A stretch of 64,000 nt of DNA from Piper betle (lineage: Eukaryota > Streptophyta > Magnoliopsida > Piperales > Piperaceae). Positions 35,096-48,437 of the stretch are shown piece after piece. Under the pieces are notes generated by a model. That model was not told where the DNA came from, ran no database searches, and saw nothing but the letters and a program-made list of their open reading frames with translations. The position numbers were made by a program, and so were the translations under genes. Position 1 is the first letter of the stretch; each line of letters opens with the position of its first letter. Location: contig JAURVB010014142.1 in the NCBI GenBank assembly GCA_033002965.1, forward strand, positions 1 through 64,000. Direction: 5' to 3'.

Positions 35096-36932
35096 ATGTT
35101 ATCACCCTGCACTAGAGCAGCAGGCCTTGCATGCTTCCATGGATGCTGCTCCAATCCTCTGATCAGCCTCTCTGAGCCACACCACCCCACAAGAAGCACC
35201 ACCACCGCCACCTCTCGATCAAACTTCGTCACCACCACTACTTCCTTCATCTTCCCAAACACCCAATTTACCAACCATGAGTGCCTTCCACCCTTATCTG
35301 AGGCCTTCTCTAATTTCACGAAAGCTTACCCTTCTTACACAGAGACAGAGCAAGTCGACAAGATCAGAGACCATGAATATCACCATTTGTCTGTATTCAA
35401 CCTTGTATTCCTCAACTACAACGGGCTTGGTCTCTTCTCCAACTTCCCACAACATCAGACGTGCGTGGCACCTTCTATGTCACATACTTCCTCCCTCTCT
35501 CAATCAGTTTTCTTTGACATCTCATACAAATCAGTGAGCCTCAACTCCCAACTACTGTACGGGGCTCACGAAACTCCTCTTGAGTATGCAATTAGGAACA
35601 GGATCATGGAATTCCTTAACCTCTCCGAGAATGACTACCAAATGGTGTTCACAGCTAAAAGAGCTTCGGCCTTCTAGTTGCTTGCAGAATCCTATCCTTT
35701 TCAGGCCAACAAGAGGCTTCTGACGGTGTATGATCATGAAAGTGAAGCAGTAAAAGAAATGATAGACAGCTCTTGTAAACGAGGAGGTAGGATCATGTCA
35801 GCTCAGTTTTCCTGGCCCAGCTTGAGGATTAACACGGACAAGCTTAGGAAGATGGTGTTTGGCAATCAGAAGAAGAAAGGCTTGTTTGTCTTCCCTCTCC
35901 AATCACAAATCACTGGAGCTCGCTACTCTTACTTGTGGATGACCATTGCCCAAGAGAATTGTTGGCATGTATTGCTGGATGCTTCTGCTCTAGGCCCCAA
36001 AGACATGGATACTCTGGGACTCTCACTCTTCCATCCAGACTTCATCATCTGCTCTTGTTTCAAGGTGTTTGGAGAAGACCCATGGGGGCTCGGATGCCTC
36101 TTTGTGAAGAAGTCCACCATTTCCTCCATAGAAGCTTCGGCAATGGCGAAAAGCATTGTTATAGTCAGCATTCTACCACCAACAGCTCTTTCTTTCCTTC
36201 AAGAAGGTTCATCAGGCGCAGAATCACGGTCTATGGAAGATGTTATAACAAGCTCACTTTCTGATGGGAGGCAGCTTGAAGTGGGAGCTTGAAGATTGAA
36301 TTGGACAAACGAGAATCAACATCAAAGACCAAAAATTACAATGATTTTCATTCACAAGTAATGGATGGGAGCTTGAAGATTGAATGCAGAGGGTTGGATC
36401 ATGCAGATTCACTGGGACTTATACTCATCAGCAGTAGAATAAGGTACCTGGCAAACTGGTTGGTGAGTGCACTCATGAAGCTCCGGCATCCTCATGCAGA
36501 GAGTGGGATTCCTCCAGTGAGGATATATGGCCCCAAGGTTAAGTTTGAAAGGGCCCCTCACTGGCATTCAACATATTGGATTGGAATGGACAGAGAGTTG
36601 AACCTGCTTTAGTCCAGAAGCTTGCTGATAGGAATAACATCTCCTTGAGCTATGGCTTCCTGCAAAATATTTGGTTCTCTGAGAAGTACGAGTACGACAA
36701 GCAGACAGTGCTAGAGACAAAATCTAAGGCACCGCTCATTGTTGGAGACAAGAAAAGAAAACAGAAAGCTGCCAATGGAGTGCAAGTAGTAACTGTTTCA
36801 ATAGGGTTTCTGGCAGATTTTGAAGATGTTTATAGACTGTGGGCTTTTACGGCAAAGTTCTTGGATGCTGATTTTCTCGAGAAGGAAAGATGGAAATACA
36901 TGGCACTCAATCAAGAGACGGTAGAAGTGTAA
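35096..36932 (+). pseudogene. MOCOS-like PLP-fold protein, pseudogene copy II
   Basis: It starts with the same ATG and N-terminus as the intact gene (MLSPCTRAAG). Breaks are TAG at 35675-35677 in place of AAG, the replaced tract giving TGA at 36290-36292 (shared with copy I), and loss of one base in the GGGCCCC run at about 36552-36558. The AAG microsatellite encoding the lysine stretch is 12 bp shorter than in copies I and IV. The PLP-lysine context is kept. Only a 193-residue N-terminal product could be made. Confidence 0.92.
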
Positions 36933-39244
36933 ACAAATTAATGTTGGTTGTGCAATGTTTGAAAACATGCTACTACTTAAATGTGATGTTTTCAGCCTGA
37001 GACAATGAATATCATTCTTTCAATAATGTGAGATGAGAAGAGGTTTCTTTCACATTAAGATAAGAACATGTTGCAACTTACTCTGGTGTTTGTCTTAGAC
37101 AGTTGATATCGTTATTTCAAGATGCCAAATGATCAATAAAATTCCTTTTTTTGCATAATAAGCAGAGAAATACAAATGTGGAAATGCTTCATACTGCAAC
37201 CAGTTAAATACTATCAAAATGATACAAAGCCTATAAAGTTTCTCCCTATAGTTCGCAGCTAAACATAATCAGTTGATGCAAGAGAGAAATTGAGAATCTT
37301 GATGTGTGCAGTATCTAGGAACAACATTTGCAATCCAAATACACTGCCTAGAAAATGCTCAACAGTACAAATAACAGTATAACACCCTCTCTATGAAATG
37401 CTTAACCACCATGAAAAGTTGAAATAAGTATGACCACATCCTTCGCTTCGAGTGTTGCTTCCAGCTGACCACATAACTCCAAGTCACAATCATTTATGAG
37501 AACTAAAGCTCTTAGAAACCTGCAGATAAAATTACTCCCTTCAGCACCCACTTCAAGAGGATAAACTTTTTATTCACAAAGAGATTGGAAATGTAGAAGG
37601 AAACAGAGTAGGAGGTTATAATAGAGGGTATAAACTGCGTTTCCTTTTATGAACATCTCAGGCCTCTCCTTAATTAAGTTTGTACGAACCCAGGAAAGCA
37701 AAATTTCATTTTCAACTGCAGCATATACCATAATAGATAAATTCCAATTAACAATGGCGTGCTCAAATAAGAATTTCAATTTTTTCCAAGAAAAGAAGCT
37801 ATCATCTTTTCTCCATCTTTGAGCTTCACATCAACGTGATGAACCTTAACGGATTGGCAAAGAAGCTCGAGGCTCCACTGAAACAGAAACTCACATAATT
37901 TAGGATTGACATGTATGTGAAAAAAATACAAACATAAAGCTATCAAGACAGGATAACCTAACATCTAAACAACGTCAGAAATGCATTGTAACAGTAACGA
38001 TGCACATAACATCTTATATACCAAATGGTATGCAGATATAAGATTTTTCAATCCAAAATATGACCACAGAACAACTCATTTCAATTTCCTCATTTATTTT
38101 TAATCATATCGGGAGGGAGTGTGCACAGCTAGGATTTAATCAGTGGACTAAATTGTAGCCTAGTTAATCGACACGAAACTTAGTAAAAGCATCATTTTAA
38201 CTGGTTGGGAAGAGTGTGAGAACTTATAATGATCTGAAGCTTGATACAAACAATACAAAACACAGGGCCTACAAAAAAATTGCACTAAGCCTCGTCGTAT
38301 GAAGGTTCCTCTAACCGAAACGGTAAGCATGGCAAATCCAGTTATTTATATTAATCATAGCCCACATCTTCATGATTGCCAGAAAATTAGCAAAGTGATT
38401 AACATATCAGTATGTCTGTTCAGAAAGCATACATAGCTAATTCAAATTAAGTAAGGTTCCCCTTTTAAATAAAGGGAGAGCTCCTTCATCATGTAAATCT
38501 TACTACATCCAGGTAAAGTAAGAACATCGCAGATGTTATATATCATTGCTATCATCTTCTAGCTCAAAAAAATAAATAAATAAATAAATAATAAATAATA
38601 AAAAAGCAACAACTTTTATCTTAAATACAAAATAATGCAAAGTTGTCAATCAAAAACAGGAAATCAATCATAAAATAAGCTGCATCTCTTGTGCCCTTGG
38701 TATTTATTGGTGGGAGTGGGGAGATTGGCGAGAAGGGATGGCTAAGGAGGAAGGCAGAGGCTGGCCAATATTTTCATTACTTTATTATTTTTATTTTGTT
38801 AAATTAATGAAAAAAGAAAAAAACTATTAAGAAGTTTTTAACTATTTATTTTAAAAACAAGAATTAGTTTTTTTTCACTTGATTAACAATAATTCCTTTG
38901 GCTAAGCCTGCAACGCGGACCAGTGAGTGCCTAGTTATAAAGAAAATTGTATATTTTTTTTCAAATTTTATTTCATTAAAATAAAAAATAAATAAATAAA
39001 TTTTTTACGAGGAACTTAATTTGTTTCCCTTAAGATGATAGCTAAAAAGTGATTATCTAAAAATGAGAAAATGAGTGCAACAGTGTATGCAAAAAAATTT
39101 TAATGATAGCAACAAATTTTGCTAATTTAATTGCTCCTCAAACATACATTATGTTTCCGTGTGGTGTCAATTTTTAAAGTGTTGAATTTTATTTACGTTA
39201 AAAACTATTATGAGGTTGTTGGTTTGAGATTGATTGCCTTCGAT
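36933..39244. repeat. Segmental-duplication flank, copy III
   Basis: Homologous to 1-1864 and 19436-21776, and closest to copy I in the central part (CTCGAGGCTCCACTG, ACATAAAGCTATCAAGACAG). AT-rich, with an AAAT microsatellite near 38568-38600. No gene supported. Confidence 0.75.
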
Positions 39245-41611
39245 GGTGTTGATACAGAAGGTAACACACCTGGGAGCTACAAGGAGCCTGGTGTTGGTTG
39301 GATGACTAGCTTCTTCTTTGTTACTAGCTTTGTAGGACTCCTTGCTTTGGCTCCTCTTAGAAAGGTGATTGGCTTTAGCTTTTACCCTTCAACTCCATCT
39401 CAACTCCATCTTCAATCCTGGATAATAAGTAATAGTATGATGATTTCTTCCTAGTTTTAACTTTTATCTCCTTGTCAAATCTACGCAATCAATTCCATTT
39501 GGACTTTACTGCAAAGCCACTCATTGTAAGCTATCTTTACTTACACAATTTGATAATCAGCTCACTGTTGTGTTGCAGATCATGATCATTGACTACAAAT
39601 TGGCATAACCCAGCGGCACAGCCACAGCTGTCCTCATCAATGGCTTCCATACTCCACAAGGAGATGAATTGGCTAAGTGCGTAATCACTTATCTTCGGTA
39701 ATAGTCTTAGAATGAGGAGCAACTTGATAGTTGCCAAAGAAATATCTTTTTCAGGAAACAGGTTCTGGGTTTCACAAAATTCTTTTGTTGAGTTTTTTGT
39801 GGGGATTGTTCCAATGGTTTTACTCCGGAGGAGAGCTGTGTGGCTTCAAACAGTTCCCAAAGCAAATCGTACATTTTCTTGCATTTAATCAATTCCGGTC
39901 TTTCTTGAACCTCTCTTGGTGGTGTTATGTTGACAACAATCACTAGAAAAATACCATGGTCTACAGAGTTTACTTCGATTTCAGTATGACATACGTAGGA
40001 GCAGGGATGATCTGTTCTCACTTGGCGAATCAGTCTCTACTACTGGGAGCAGTTCTGTCATGACGAGTAATTGGTCCTCTGATACATGGCCTTAAAGTGG
40101 ACTGGTACCCTGAAAGCTTACCTGAAAGCAGCATGAGAAGCTTGCAAGGATATAATGTCTGCATAGGCAAGTTACTCTTTAGACATCGAACACCAAAAAA
40201 CGCTTTCCGCTTGTCATCATTAACACTTAGGCTTATTATCGCCGAGACAACAACCTATTGCTTCACATCCACAGTGCAATGCACGCAGTTATTGATAGAC
40301 AGAAGAGGATGCACTTGGGTGTACTAGCAAAAGCAAACTTGTATCACAAATCACTGGAGCCAGGGATATGATCCTACTCTGCAACTCTTGATCTTCACTA
40401 ACCTTTGGCTTCGTGTGATGTTTTTTTCTCACGAATTGAAGTCAAAGCTCATTTGTGCATAAAAGATGATGAAAAAACTCTTTTATCATGACAGGTATTT
40501 ATGTCCATTGCTCTTATTCTAGGAGACGGACAATACAACTTTAGCAAGATCCTCCTGATCACTATCAGAAGTGTCTTCCTCCGAAGGCTGCAACAACGTA
40601 AGAATTTAACCCCTCATTCAGATATAAATATATTTGAATTTCCTCTTGACTTAAATCTACTAAGAAACAGAGAAGAAAGATCTGAGTCATGATGAAATGT
40701 ATCGGAATGAAACGTTCATCAAAGACAACATACCAATGTGGACTGCCTGCATAATTGGCTACGCTCTCTTCTCCATAATCTGCATCATCGCCATTCCTCG
40801 GATGTTCCCAGAAATGAGATGGTACTATGTGTTCACAGCCTATATATTGCACCTGCTCTCGGCTTCTACAATGCTTGTGGAGCTGGTCCAAGTGACACAA
40901 ATATTGCATACAACTACGGGAAACTGTCTCTCTTTGTGCTAGCAGCTTGGGCTGGTAGAGGTTCAAGTGGTGTAGTTGCAGGTCTTGTTGGTTTTGGTTT
41001 AATGAAGTCCACAGTATCCATTTCAGCAGACCTCATGCAAGATTTCAAGTCTGCCCATCTTACTCTCACATCACCAAGATCCATGGTTCTTGGCCAGGCT
41101 ATAGGAACTGCAATGGGATGCATCATATCACCTCCCACCTTCCTCTTCTATGAGGCGTTTGATGTTGGAAACCCTGACGGAGAGTTCAAGGCTCCTTATG
41201 CATTGATCTACAGAAACATGGCAATAGTTAGGGTTGAAGGTATCTCAGCTCTCCCACGCCATTGCCTACAGCTATGTTATTTATTTTTCTTCTTTGCAGC
41301 TGGAGCTAATTTGCTCAGAGATTTGCTTCCGAGCAAGTACGGGAGATTTGTTCCACTGCCAATGGCTGTGGCAGTGCCGTTCTTAGTTGGCGCCTACTTT
41401 GCCATTGACGTGTGTTGGGAGCCTGATTGTGTTCGCTTGGGACAAATTAAACAGTGGAAAGGACAGCTTAATGCTTCCTGCGGTTGCCTCTGGTTTGATC
41501 TGTGGTGAGGGGCTATGGGTTCTTCCATCATTCGTTCTTTCGTTGTTGAAGATTAATCCTCCCATCTGTATGAAATTTATTTCAACTAAGAGAAGAGACT
41601 GCCTCACTTAA
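39245..41611 (+). pseudogene. YSL metal-nicotianamine transporter, pseudogene copy III
   Basis: The first visible exon is deleted up to the GVDTEGN codons. Breaks in order: TAA at 39606-39608 in place of TAT, a 1-bp loss in TTCTTTTGTTGAG near 39785, a deletion of the FPALGLKAW codons near 39860, a 1-bp loss in the TATATATTGCACC tract near 40848, and a 2-bp loss near 41411. The original stop is changed (TAG to AAG), so the last frame runs on to 41611. The OPT core text remains clear ([38 protein letters not shown]). The N-terminal exons are absent. Confidence 0.9.
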
Positions 41612-43686
41612 ACGATTCAAGCCACGGACCTGCTGAAGCATATATGGCATGTTTCACCTCTGAGAAGATATCAAATCTGGCGTGGGAAGCGGCGATCAGA
41701 TCCATTTATAGAAGATGTACATAGTATGAAGCAGATTAATTATAAATAAGCAAATGAAAGTAGATGATAATCTATACTCAGAAAGTTGGCTTCTCAAATA
41801 GCAAGACTTCTCATTTTAGCTCCGGAAGCTGCAGTTTACAACTACAAAAGTAAAAACATTACAAGTATCGCTGATAAGCTTCGACAGAGATGACTTCTGG
41901 CCAGTGTCTCTTACACTTGCGGCCTTGCCATATATTATTCTTTTTGCCTTCAGCATTCAAAAGTATTTTCCCCATTTCCAGTAAGCATGTTAAAAAAACG
42001 CTTTGCTTTTATTCTCCATGTAATTATTGTGCATCATTATGAGAGTACTCGACTTTTGACGGTGAAGTCACAAACATGCCTTAACGAAGACGCTCGCCTT
42101 TTTCTGAATTGTAAAAGTATTAAGGTAGCACAACTAGGTCCCAGAGAACAACTAATGTTGATCACTAAAATTGTTGTGAGTGCAAGTTGCATGAAGGAAT
42201 CAGAGACTCGTCATTTTTAACCTCAATCGAACAGGAATTGCTGACAGTATACATGTCACCTTCAAAGCTTTGAAGTAAAAATATAAGCCTCGAAGAAGTA
42301 TGAAAAAGGCCATCAACTTTGCCAGAAGGTAAGGCTTCCTGTAAAGTAGCAGCTCCAAAGACCCATTAACATCAAATGGATGAGTTGCTCCTCATGTCAA
42401 ACTATAATCTATGCACGTCATCTTCTAAAACCGCTGGAAAAGTAGAACAGTAAAAATGTACTTGACTCAATACACAGCCAATAAAGAGCAAAAAACGAAT
42501 GCAAATTTCAAATCGCAAGTGTACTCCAATAAATAAAATGAAATGTTGACTTCTTTCACAAGAATATATCTTTGGAAAAATTTGACACCATCAAATAACA
42601 ATCACGATTGGCTGATGATAAATTCAGTGGTGACTGCTAATAATCATTCAATTAAATATCAACAGAGATACACAATAACTGGAACTAGCAGAGAGCTCCG
42701 GGGATCGGTAACAACCTTTCAGGAAAACCACAAGCATTCGCATTTCGTAAATGTCTCCAAGAAAACCCATTTTATCTTTTGCCAAGTAAAGTTTGCAAGT
42801 AAAAAGTTCCACCAATTTATCATCATATAATACAGGTTTTAATTTTATTGTGATCTTCTTTCACTATCTAGAACAAATCATCCACACTTATTTAGATGCC
42901 TTTATGAGAGAAACAAAGATAATGATTTTGCTTTTCTATTACTTGATAGAAACTAACAATTCTACAGGTGGCCTACATTGAGCGTCCTACAAAAACACAG
43001 GTCCTCAAGCTCAAATACTTGGTCATCTAAATTGTAATTAGGCTAATGATGTTTTTTAGGGAGGCTATTGATGATCCTGATGATTTGAATTAGTTATTTC
43101 TACAACATATAATATAGATAGTTTTCCATAACTGCCAAAAAAACACTAAGATTATCAATTTCAACACTAGAAAACATCAGTTAATCTACACCTCAATTCA
43201 TAAGATAGGAATGAAAACCTAGTTTAAAAGACAACTCAGTTACTTCAGTTTTTTACCTAGTTTCAACTGCTCAAAAAGAAGAAAGGAATCAATCAGCCTC
43301 ATTGAAACAAGCCAGATAAATCAGCTCTGCTACAGCGGATGGTGATCAACTAAGCAAACAATTTACACAAAAGCAAAACATGAAAACCACACACCAAACA
43401 TTGCAGACTACATCACTCCAAACTCAAAGTCACATATCTCGATCCTCATATGAATTACAAACAAGTATCTCAGACTGTCCACAGATTGACGATTCAGTAC
43501 GTGATTATGTCTACAAAATTCCCAACAAATCAAGCCCAGTTTTCCTCAAAAAAAAATAACAAGTTACCATCTCATTTTCGATGATAAGCACGCATCATAT
43601 TCCTTATTCAACATTACACATTAGCAAAATTCAGTGCATAGTTCATAGATTTTTTTTAAAAAAACAAAAAGGCGACAACTTTCATA
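41612..43686. repeat. Segmental-duplication flank downstream of YSL, copy III
   Basis: Colinear with 24173-26660 in copy II apart from small indels, including a loss of about 240 bp in the region equivalent to 25490-25810. It ends at the S40 deletion scar. Confidence 0.7.
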
Positions 43687-43771
43687 GATTTGGCGGAAAG
43701 ACACGTGGCCGGTGGTGGTAGGAGGGCGTGCGAAACTTTCGGGCACGTGTGTTGCGTGGAAGGATATATAG
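43687..43771 (-). promoter_or_regulatory. Orphan S40 promoter (gene deleted)
   Basis: The sequence joins the equivalent of 26660 to that of 27357, so the entire S40 coding region (about 696 bp) is missing. Downstream of the scar the ACACGTGGCC (43701-43710), GGGCACGTGT (43741-43750) and TATATA (43765-43770) elements remain, now pointing into non-coding flank. Confidence 0.8.
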
Positions 43772-45773
43772 TCGATGGTTGGATTTGGGGGCGTGGGGCC
43801 CATGAATATGAGAGGTTGAGATTCTTTGATCTTTCTGACCAATGATTGAGGGTATATATAGAGTTTATGATTCTCGCTTATCTTAGTCTTAATTTTATTA
43901 GACCAACTTGATTAAGCTTTTTGATTGCTTTTATGACTATTATTAATATCTTATTATTGCCCTCATATTCCTGTGTGTTTTTCATTTCGTACACTCGTTA
44001 ATCAAACAGTCTATTCCTACTATTCACATTTAGAAAATTAAGTATTTCTTTCTTTCTCTCTTTTTGATCGATGTATTTCTTTTCAAGTATATATGCTTTG
44101 GCATCACCTTTGTAAAGGTAACAATATAGAGTGTCAATGAAATATAGGGAAAGGATATGGCTAATTTTTTTCTTTTTTAAGGTCTGATTAATTAAAAGCA
44201 TGAGATCATAGGGCTAAAACTTGGTGTAGGCCTTTAAGGCTCGAGCAAATGGGAGCATGGATGTTCCTGCCTACCCTTTTTAAGAGTTGTAATCAGCTAA
44301 GGCTATTAACGGCAAGGCCCAATCAGTTGTTTGCAAATTAACACCCATTAAATATTTTTAATTAATGAGTGTTATCATCTATACATCTTTACTAATTTAT
44401 TTGGTCTAACAGTCAACTCTAAAGACCTTATGGTTCCTCTTTAAATAGTTCTAAGTCTCTTTTTAAACAACGATTTAGTCTAGGTGCAATATGATGAACA
44501 AAGTTATTTATTTAAAATAGTGACCTAAGCTAAAGATATATAGATATATCCTTATTAATACACTAAATCTTACCTATAGATATTAGATTATTAGATGCCA
44601 AATTAATTTGAGAATATTATAGATTCTATAATTCATATAAAGACTACACTAAATGCATCAAAACTCGTGTCTTATTTAAATTAAATTAAAGTTGCATTAT
44701 ACTATGAGCTAAAATTGATGTTGCATGCTTAAAACACTATCAAATACTATTCAATTTATATTTGACGACCGTTATTGTTGGGGACGTAGGGCCTTCATGT
44801 TATTAGATATGAAGTTAAGTTAATAAAATGTACTATAATATATCCACGATTTTAACTTCAGGACTTAATTAATGCTAATTGTGTATGATGATGTATATAT
44901 AAAGATCAAGCTGACACATAATTTAAAAGGTTACAAATTGTAGTTTTAATTAATCAAATAATAATTTAGTGTAATATGGTCGTAAGACCCAATCATACTT
45001 AATCAATTTATCACCCATGAAATATCATCATAGTTTAATAACTCAAAATTTGAACTCGACTCAGCATGTCATGAAGTGTAGTTAATTTAGAGTCGACTTT
45101 AATTCGACTCAGAGTCATTTATATTAATTTTTTAATTATGTAAATAATTAATTGTATAAAATTTGTACATATTAAACTTTTGACACTTGAAATTGATAAA
45201 TATAGGATTTACTAACTTAAAAATATTGATATAGCTAATCTATATAAAATATAATATGTTTTGATAACTTTTATTACTTAAATCGGGAGTCAATTGAAAA
45301 TCAGTGAATATAGAATTATCTATGATGTTTGACTCGACAAGCTACGGAGTGAAGCGGGCTCCGGGATTTTTAGAGTCAACTCAGACAATTTTAAAACTAT
45401 GAATATCATAAGTGGTAATTTTAAACTTTAATTAATAAATAAGGACTATTACTCATACATGTCTAGGTACTCATTAGGTCGTAACACTAATATTAGCTGG
45501 ATGATCACCTTGACAACTGATCATAATTTCACGTTTTAATCGTCAATCGTATAATATGAACGCATGCCATAGCATTATAAATTAGCTTAAAAAAGTCAAA
45601 TTAAATTCATAATGGGATCAAACTAACCTAAAGCTAACATTATGGTACGTTAATATACTAGCAGTCAAGCATTATTTGTCAAAAGAAATAGAACAAATTT
45701 GTTCTAAAGTAGTGGCAGTTAATTAAGTGATCCCCACGCGACACATAAATTATATCAAAGCTTATAGATGATA
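43772..45773. repeat. AT-rich duplicated region, copy III (pairs with 27443-30095)
   Basis: Colinear with copy II except that the hAT MITE is absent. The empty site is at about 45038-45050. No gene seen. Confidence 0.65.
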
Positions 45774-46129
45774 AAGTAGTGGCAGTTGATCATTATAAAA
45801 ACATAAGTTTGTGATTGGAAACAAACTAATACGTGCCCACTTTGTATTTTAAAAGATTAGTTTCATTTGTATTTTGCACTTGTAGAATACAATGCTTCAA
45901 ATGCATGACTCTGTGTTTGACTACAGCACTTTCTAGCAGATTGTTGCCCATATATCAGAATAAATAATATCAAACAATTTGTTTGACCTACAACACTTTC
46001 TAGCAGTCCAGCTCTTGTTAAACTTAAAACAAAGAGTTCTAACTTCGAAAATTCAATAACTTTCACTTAATCTGAAAAAATTTAAAAAAATCAATAATTT
46101 TTTGTGGTAGTTTTAATGATAATTTTCAA
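45774..46129. other. AT-rich spacer, nothing recognised
   Basis: It contains two copies of a short motif around ACACTTTCTAGCAG (about 45926 and 45990). No coding signal. Confidence 0.4.
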
Positions 46130-47200
46130 TTTTCAAACTTAATAATTAATAATGGAGGCATGACCAGGGCCGACAATAAGTTATGCTGCTTAATTATTGT
46201 TGGGGTCCCTCCCAACAATAATGAATAATGCAGACCTCTTCTTGCAAGTAGAAGAGAGTAAGAGACCATTTTGCCAATCATTAGGAGGCCAAAACCTGTG
46301 GCTTCCGCCACTGTTGTGATTAGGGTTTATCCCCAATTACAAGGTTCATTTATCCTCACTTTGTTTACATTCTTGTTTTTTATTTTTAGAGCAAAATACT
46401 TGTTTTACAGTTTTATTTGAGTTGTTTTGAAGTCCTTCTGTTTCAATATTCTATCATTTGCATGCCATGTGCCCCTGTTTTTCAGTTGCAAATAAGAAAG
46501 AGATGAAGTCTCCATGCTCGTACTTGAGTAGTTACCAATTTCTCATTTGAAAACGAGAAAACAGGGAAATTTTAGATGTTGCCTGCATCAAAATCATTTG
46601 ATATGCTAATGTTGGCACTTGTTTAAACCTTTGGATGCTTTTTGTTAGGCTACATAATTTTTTATACACATGATTGGATTTTATGCTTAAGTGATTGGAT
46701 GGACGATTGAAGGGAACTGCTCTACTGAAAGGAGGACTTCGAGGATGACATGAACATCTAGCGTGTGCGGATGGAGAAACAATTAGCAGCCCTGAATCAC
46801 CAATTGTGGGGTCATTGTGAAGCAGCTAATGAATATTTGGACACAAGATTCTCGTCACCACTCAAGACAAAAATATTGGGAATGCTATTACCGAGAAGGA
46901 GAGACTAGTTAGAAACATTGGGGGACAAACATTCTTGGGTTTTGTTCAAAGAGAAAGCTTTTGGTGAAGTAATTGACGCAAGGTTAGAAAGAATAGGATC
47001 AAAAATTGTGGAAAGATGTAAAGGAGTTCCTTTGGCAGTCGTCAAGGGGTGCCCTACCGACTGATATGGAAAACCTCAAGAATTTAAGGTATCTACCTCT
47101 CAGCCAGATGAAATATCTGTCAGCTTCAATTGTCAAACTATCCAATCTATAGACGCTAAATCTTCTTGGTTCTTCCATATGTTATTTGTCAATCTATAGA
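46130..47200 (+). pseudogene. Severely deleted CNL gene remnant
   Basis: 46130-46690 matches the upstream region and 5'-UTR intron of the CNL (12310-13010). Short pieces follow in order: CC domain (TGGATGGACGATT, with EDFEDDMN-like text at about 46700-46760), NB-ARC around RNBS-B (ILVTT-like at 46847), GVPLAV near 47020, then LRR text near 47060-47170. Large internal deletions and stops remove the P-loop and kinase-2. It is older or more worn than the fragments at 7348 and 63829. Confidence 0.8.
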
Positions 47201-47796
47201 ATTTAAGGTTCTCCTTGTTATAGCCGACTAGGCTACTCATATGTTTTAAGATGATTATTATATTTAATTTTTAATTAAGTGAAGGTATTTTAGATAATTT
47301 ATATTTTATTTTATTTTTTCTAGTAGGTAGGCAATCACCCCGGTAACATCAAAAAATACTTTTATAATTACTATACCAAGTGGTAACTTTATAGCAAGGC
47401 TTTAAAAAGCCTTTTACCACGTATAAATGGCTACTTGATCTTTTTGTCGCGTGGAAGTTTGTAAGATGAGAATGCCCTCAAAAAACACTAGACGTAACTC
47501 CTAAGGGCCAATGTGTCCAATAAGCCTTTTATTACATAGCAATAGAAATTAAAAAGCCTTTTATTATGAACCATGACAAAACAAAATCTTGACTAAATAT
47601 TTATGCTTTTTCGCTCATCTAATCTCTCTTCCGGGACAAGTGACAACGAAATGCTTGGAGTTCTTACTATTTCTCAAGTGGTGAAGAAGATAAGTCGACG
47701 CTGCCTTTTGATATAAATAAAAGGGAGAGACGTACGACCAATTAAATTATGTTTCACATTAATTTATGCTAAGTTGAGCTTATGTGACCTTATTAT
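47201..47796. other. AT-rich spacer with short hairpins
   Basis: It contains AAGGCTTTAAAAAGCCTT (47395-47412), able to form a hairpin, and a direct repeat of AAGCCTTTTATTA. It may be part of a small TIR element, but I could not define the ends. Confidence 0.35.
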
Positions 47797-48242
47797 TAGG
47801 GGTGTAAATGAGTCGACCCAAGCCGAGCAGGGATATGTTTGAATTTGGTTTGATTTTTGGCAAGTATGTTTGAGTTTGTTTGAGTGCTTGATGAGTTTTG
47901 ATATATTATAGATCGAGACGAGCTCATCCAAAATTTATGGTGTTTGGGCTTGATTTGTGTTTGCCTTACCGAGCGAATGTTTGTGTTTTGTTTGTACTCG
48001 ACTAATATAGGATCAAAAAAATTTTCCAACGCTATATAAGTTCAATGTGACTTCAATAGTATTCACGAGCTGAGTCGAGACGAGTATTTTTTCATGTTTG
48101 AACACATCGAGCTCGAGTTTCGAGCAAAGTCGAGCCGAATACTCTTTAGCTCAATATTTGTTTGTTGTTTAATGAGCTATTCATTTCGAACCGAGTACTT
48201 TTTAGAGCACAAAAACTTTGCGCTCCCATTTTTACCACCCCT
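47797..48242. mobile_element. Possible third CTCGA-rich TIR element
   Basis: It starts TAGGGGTGTAAATGAGTCGA and ends near ATTTTTACCACCCCTT, which is an imperfect inverted match. The interior has GAGCTCGAG and CGAGTCGAG-like motifs as in the two hAT MITEs. No target-site duplication is evident, so the call is tentative. Confidence 0.3.
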
Positions 48243-48437
48243 TCCAATTACACGCGTCGCCGTCCCATTGGCCCATCCAACATAACCACTCGTCCCTCGA
48301 TCCTTCCTTCGTGAAATGCGCCCCACCCTTTCCCTCCCACCACCACCACCCCCGCCGCCACCTTTTGCCGTGCAGCCGCCGTGATAAGTCTCTCGGCCGC
48401 ATTGTGATTCAGCAACGAGGGGGATCGAATACGGAGA

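Noticed and set aside
40738..41508. A 256-codon YSL-like protein in copy III
   Set aside because: The first part is in the wrong frame until a 1-bp loss near 40848, and the end is again out of frame. It is a pseudogene, not a gene.
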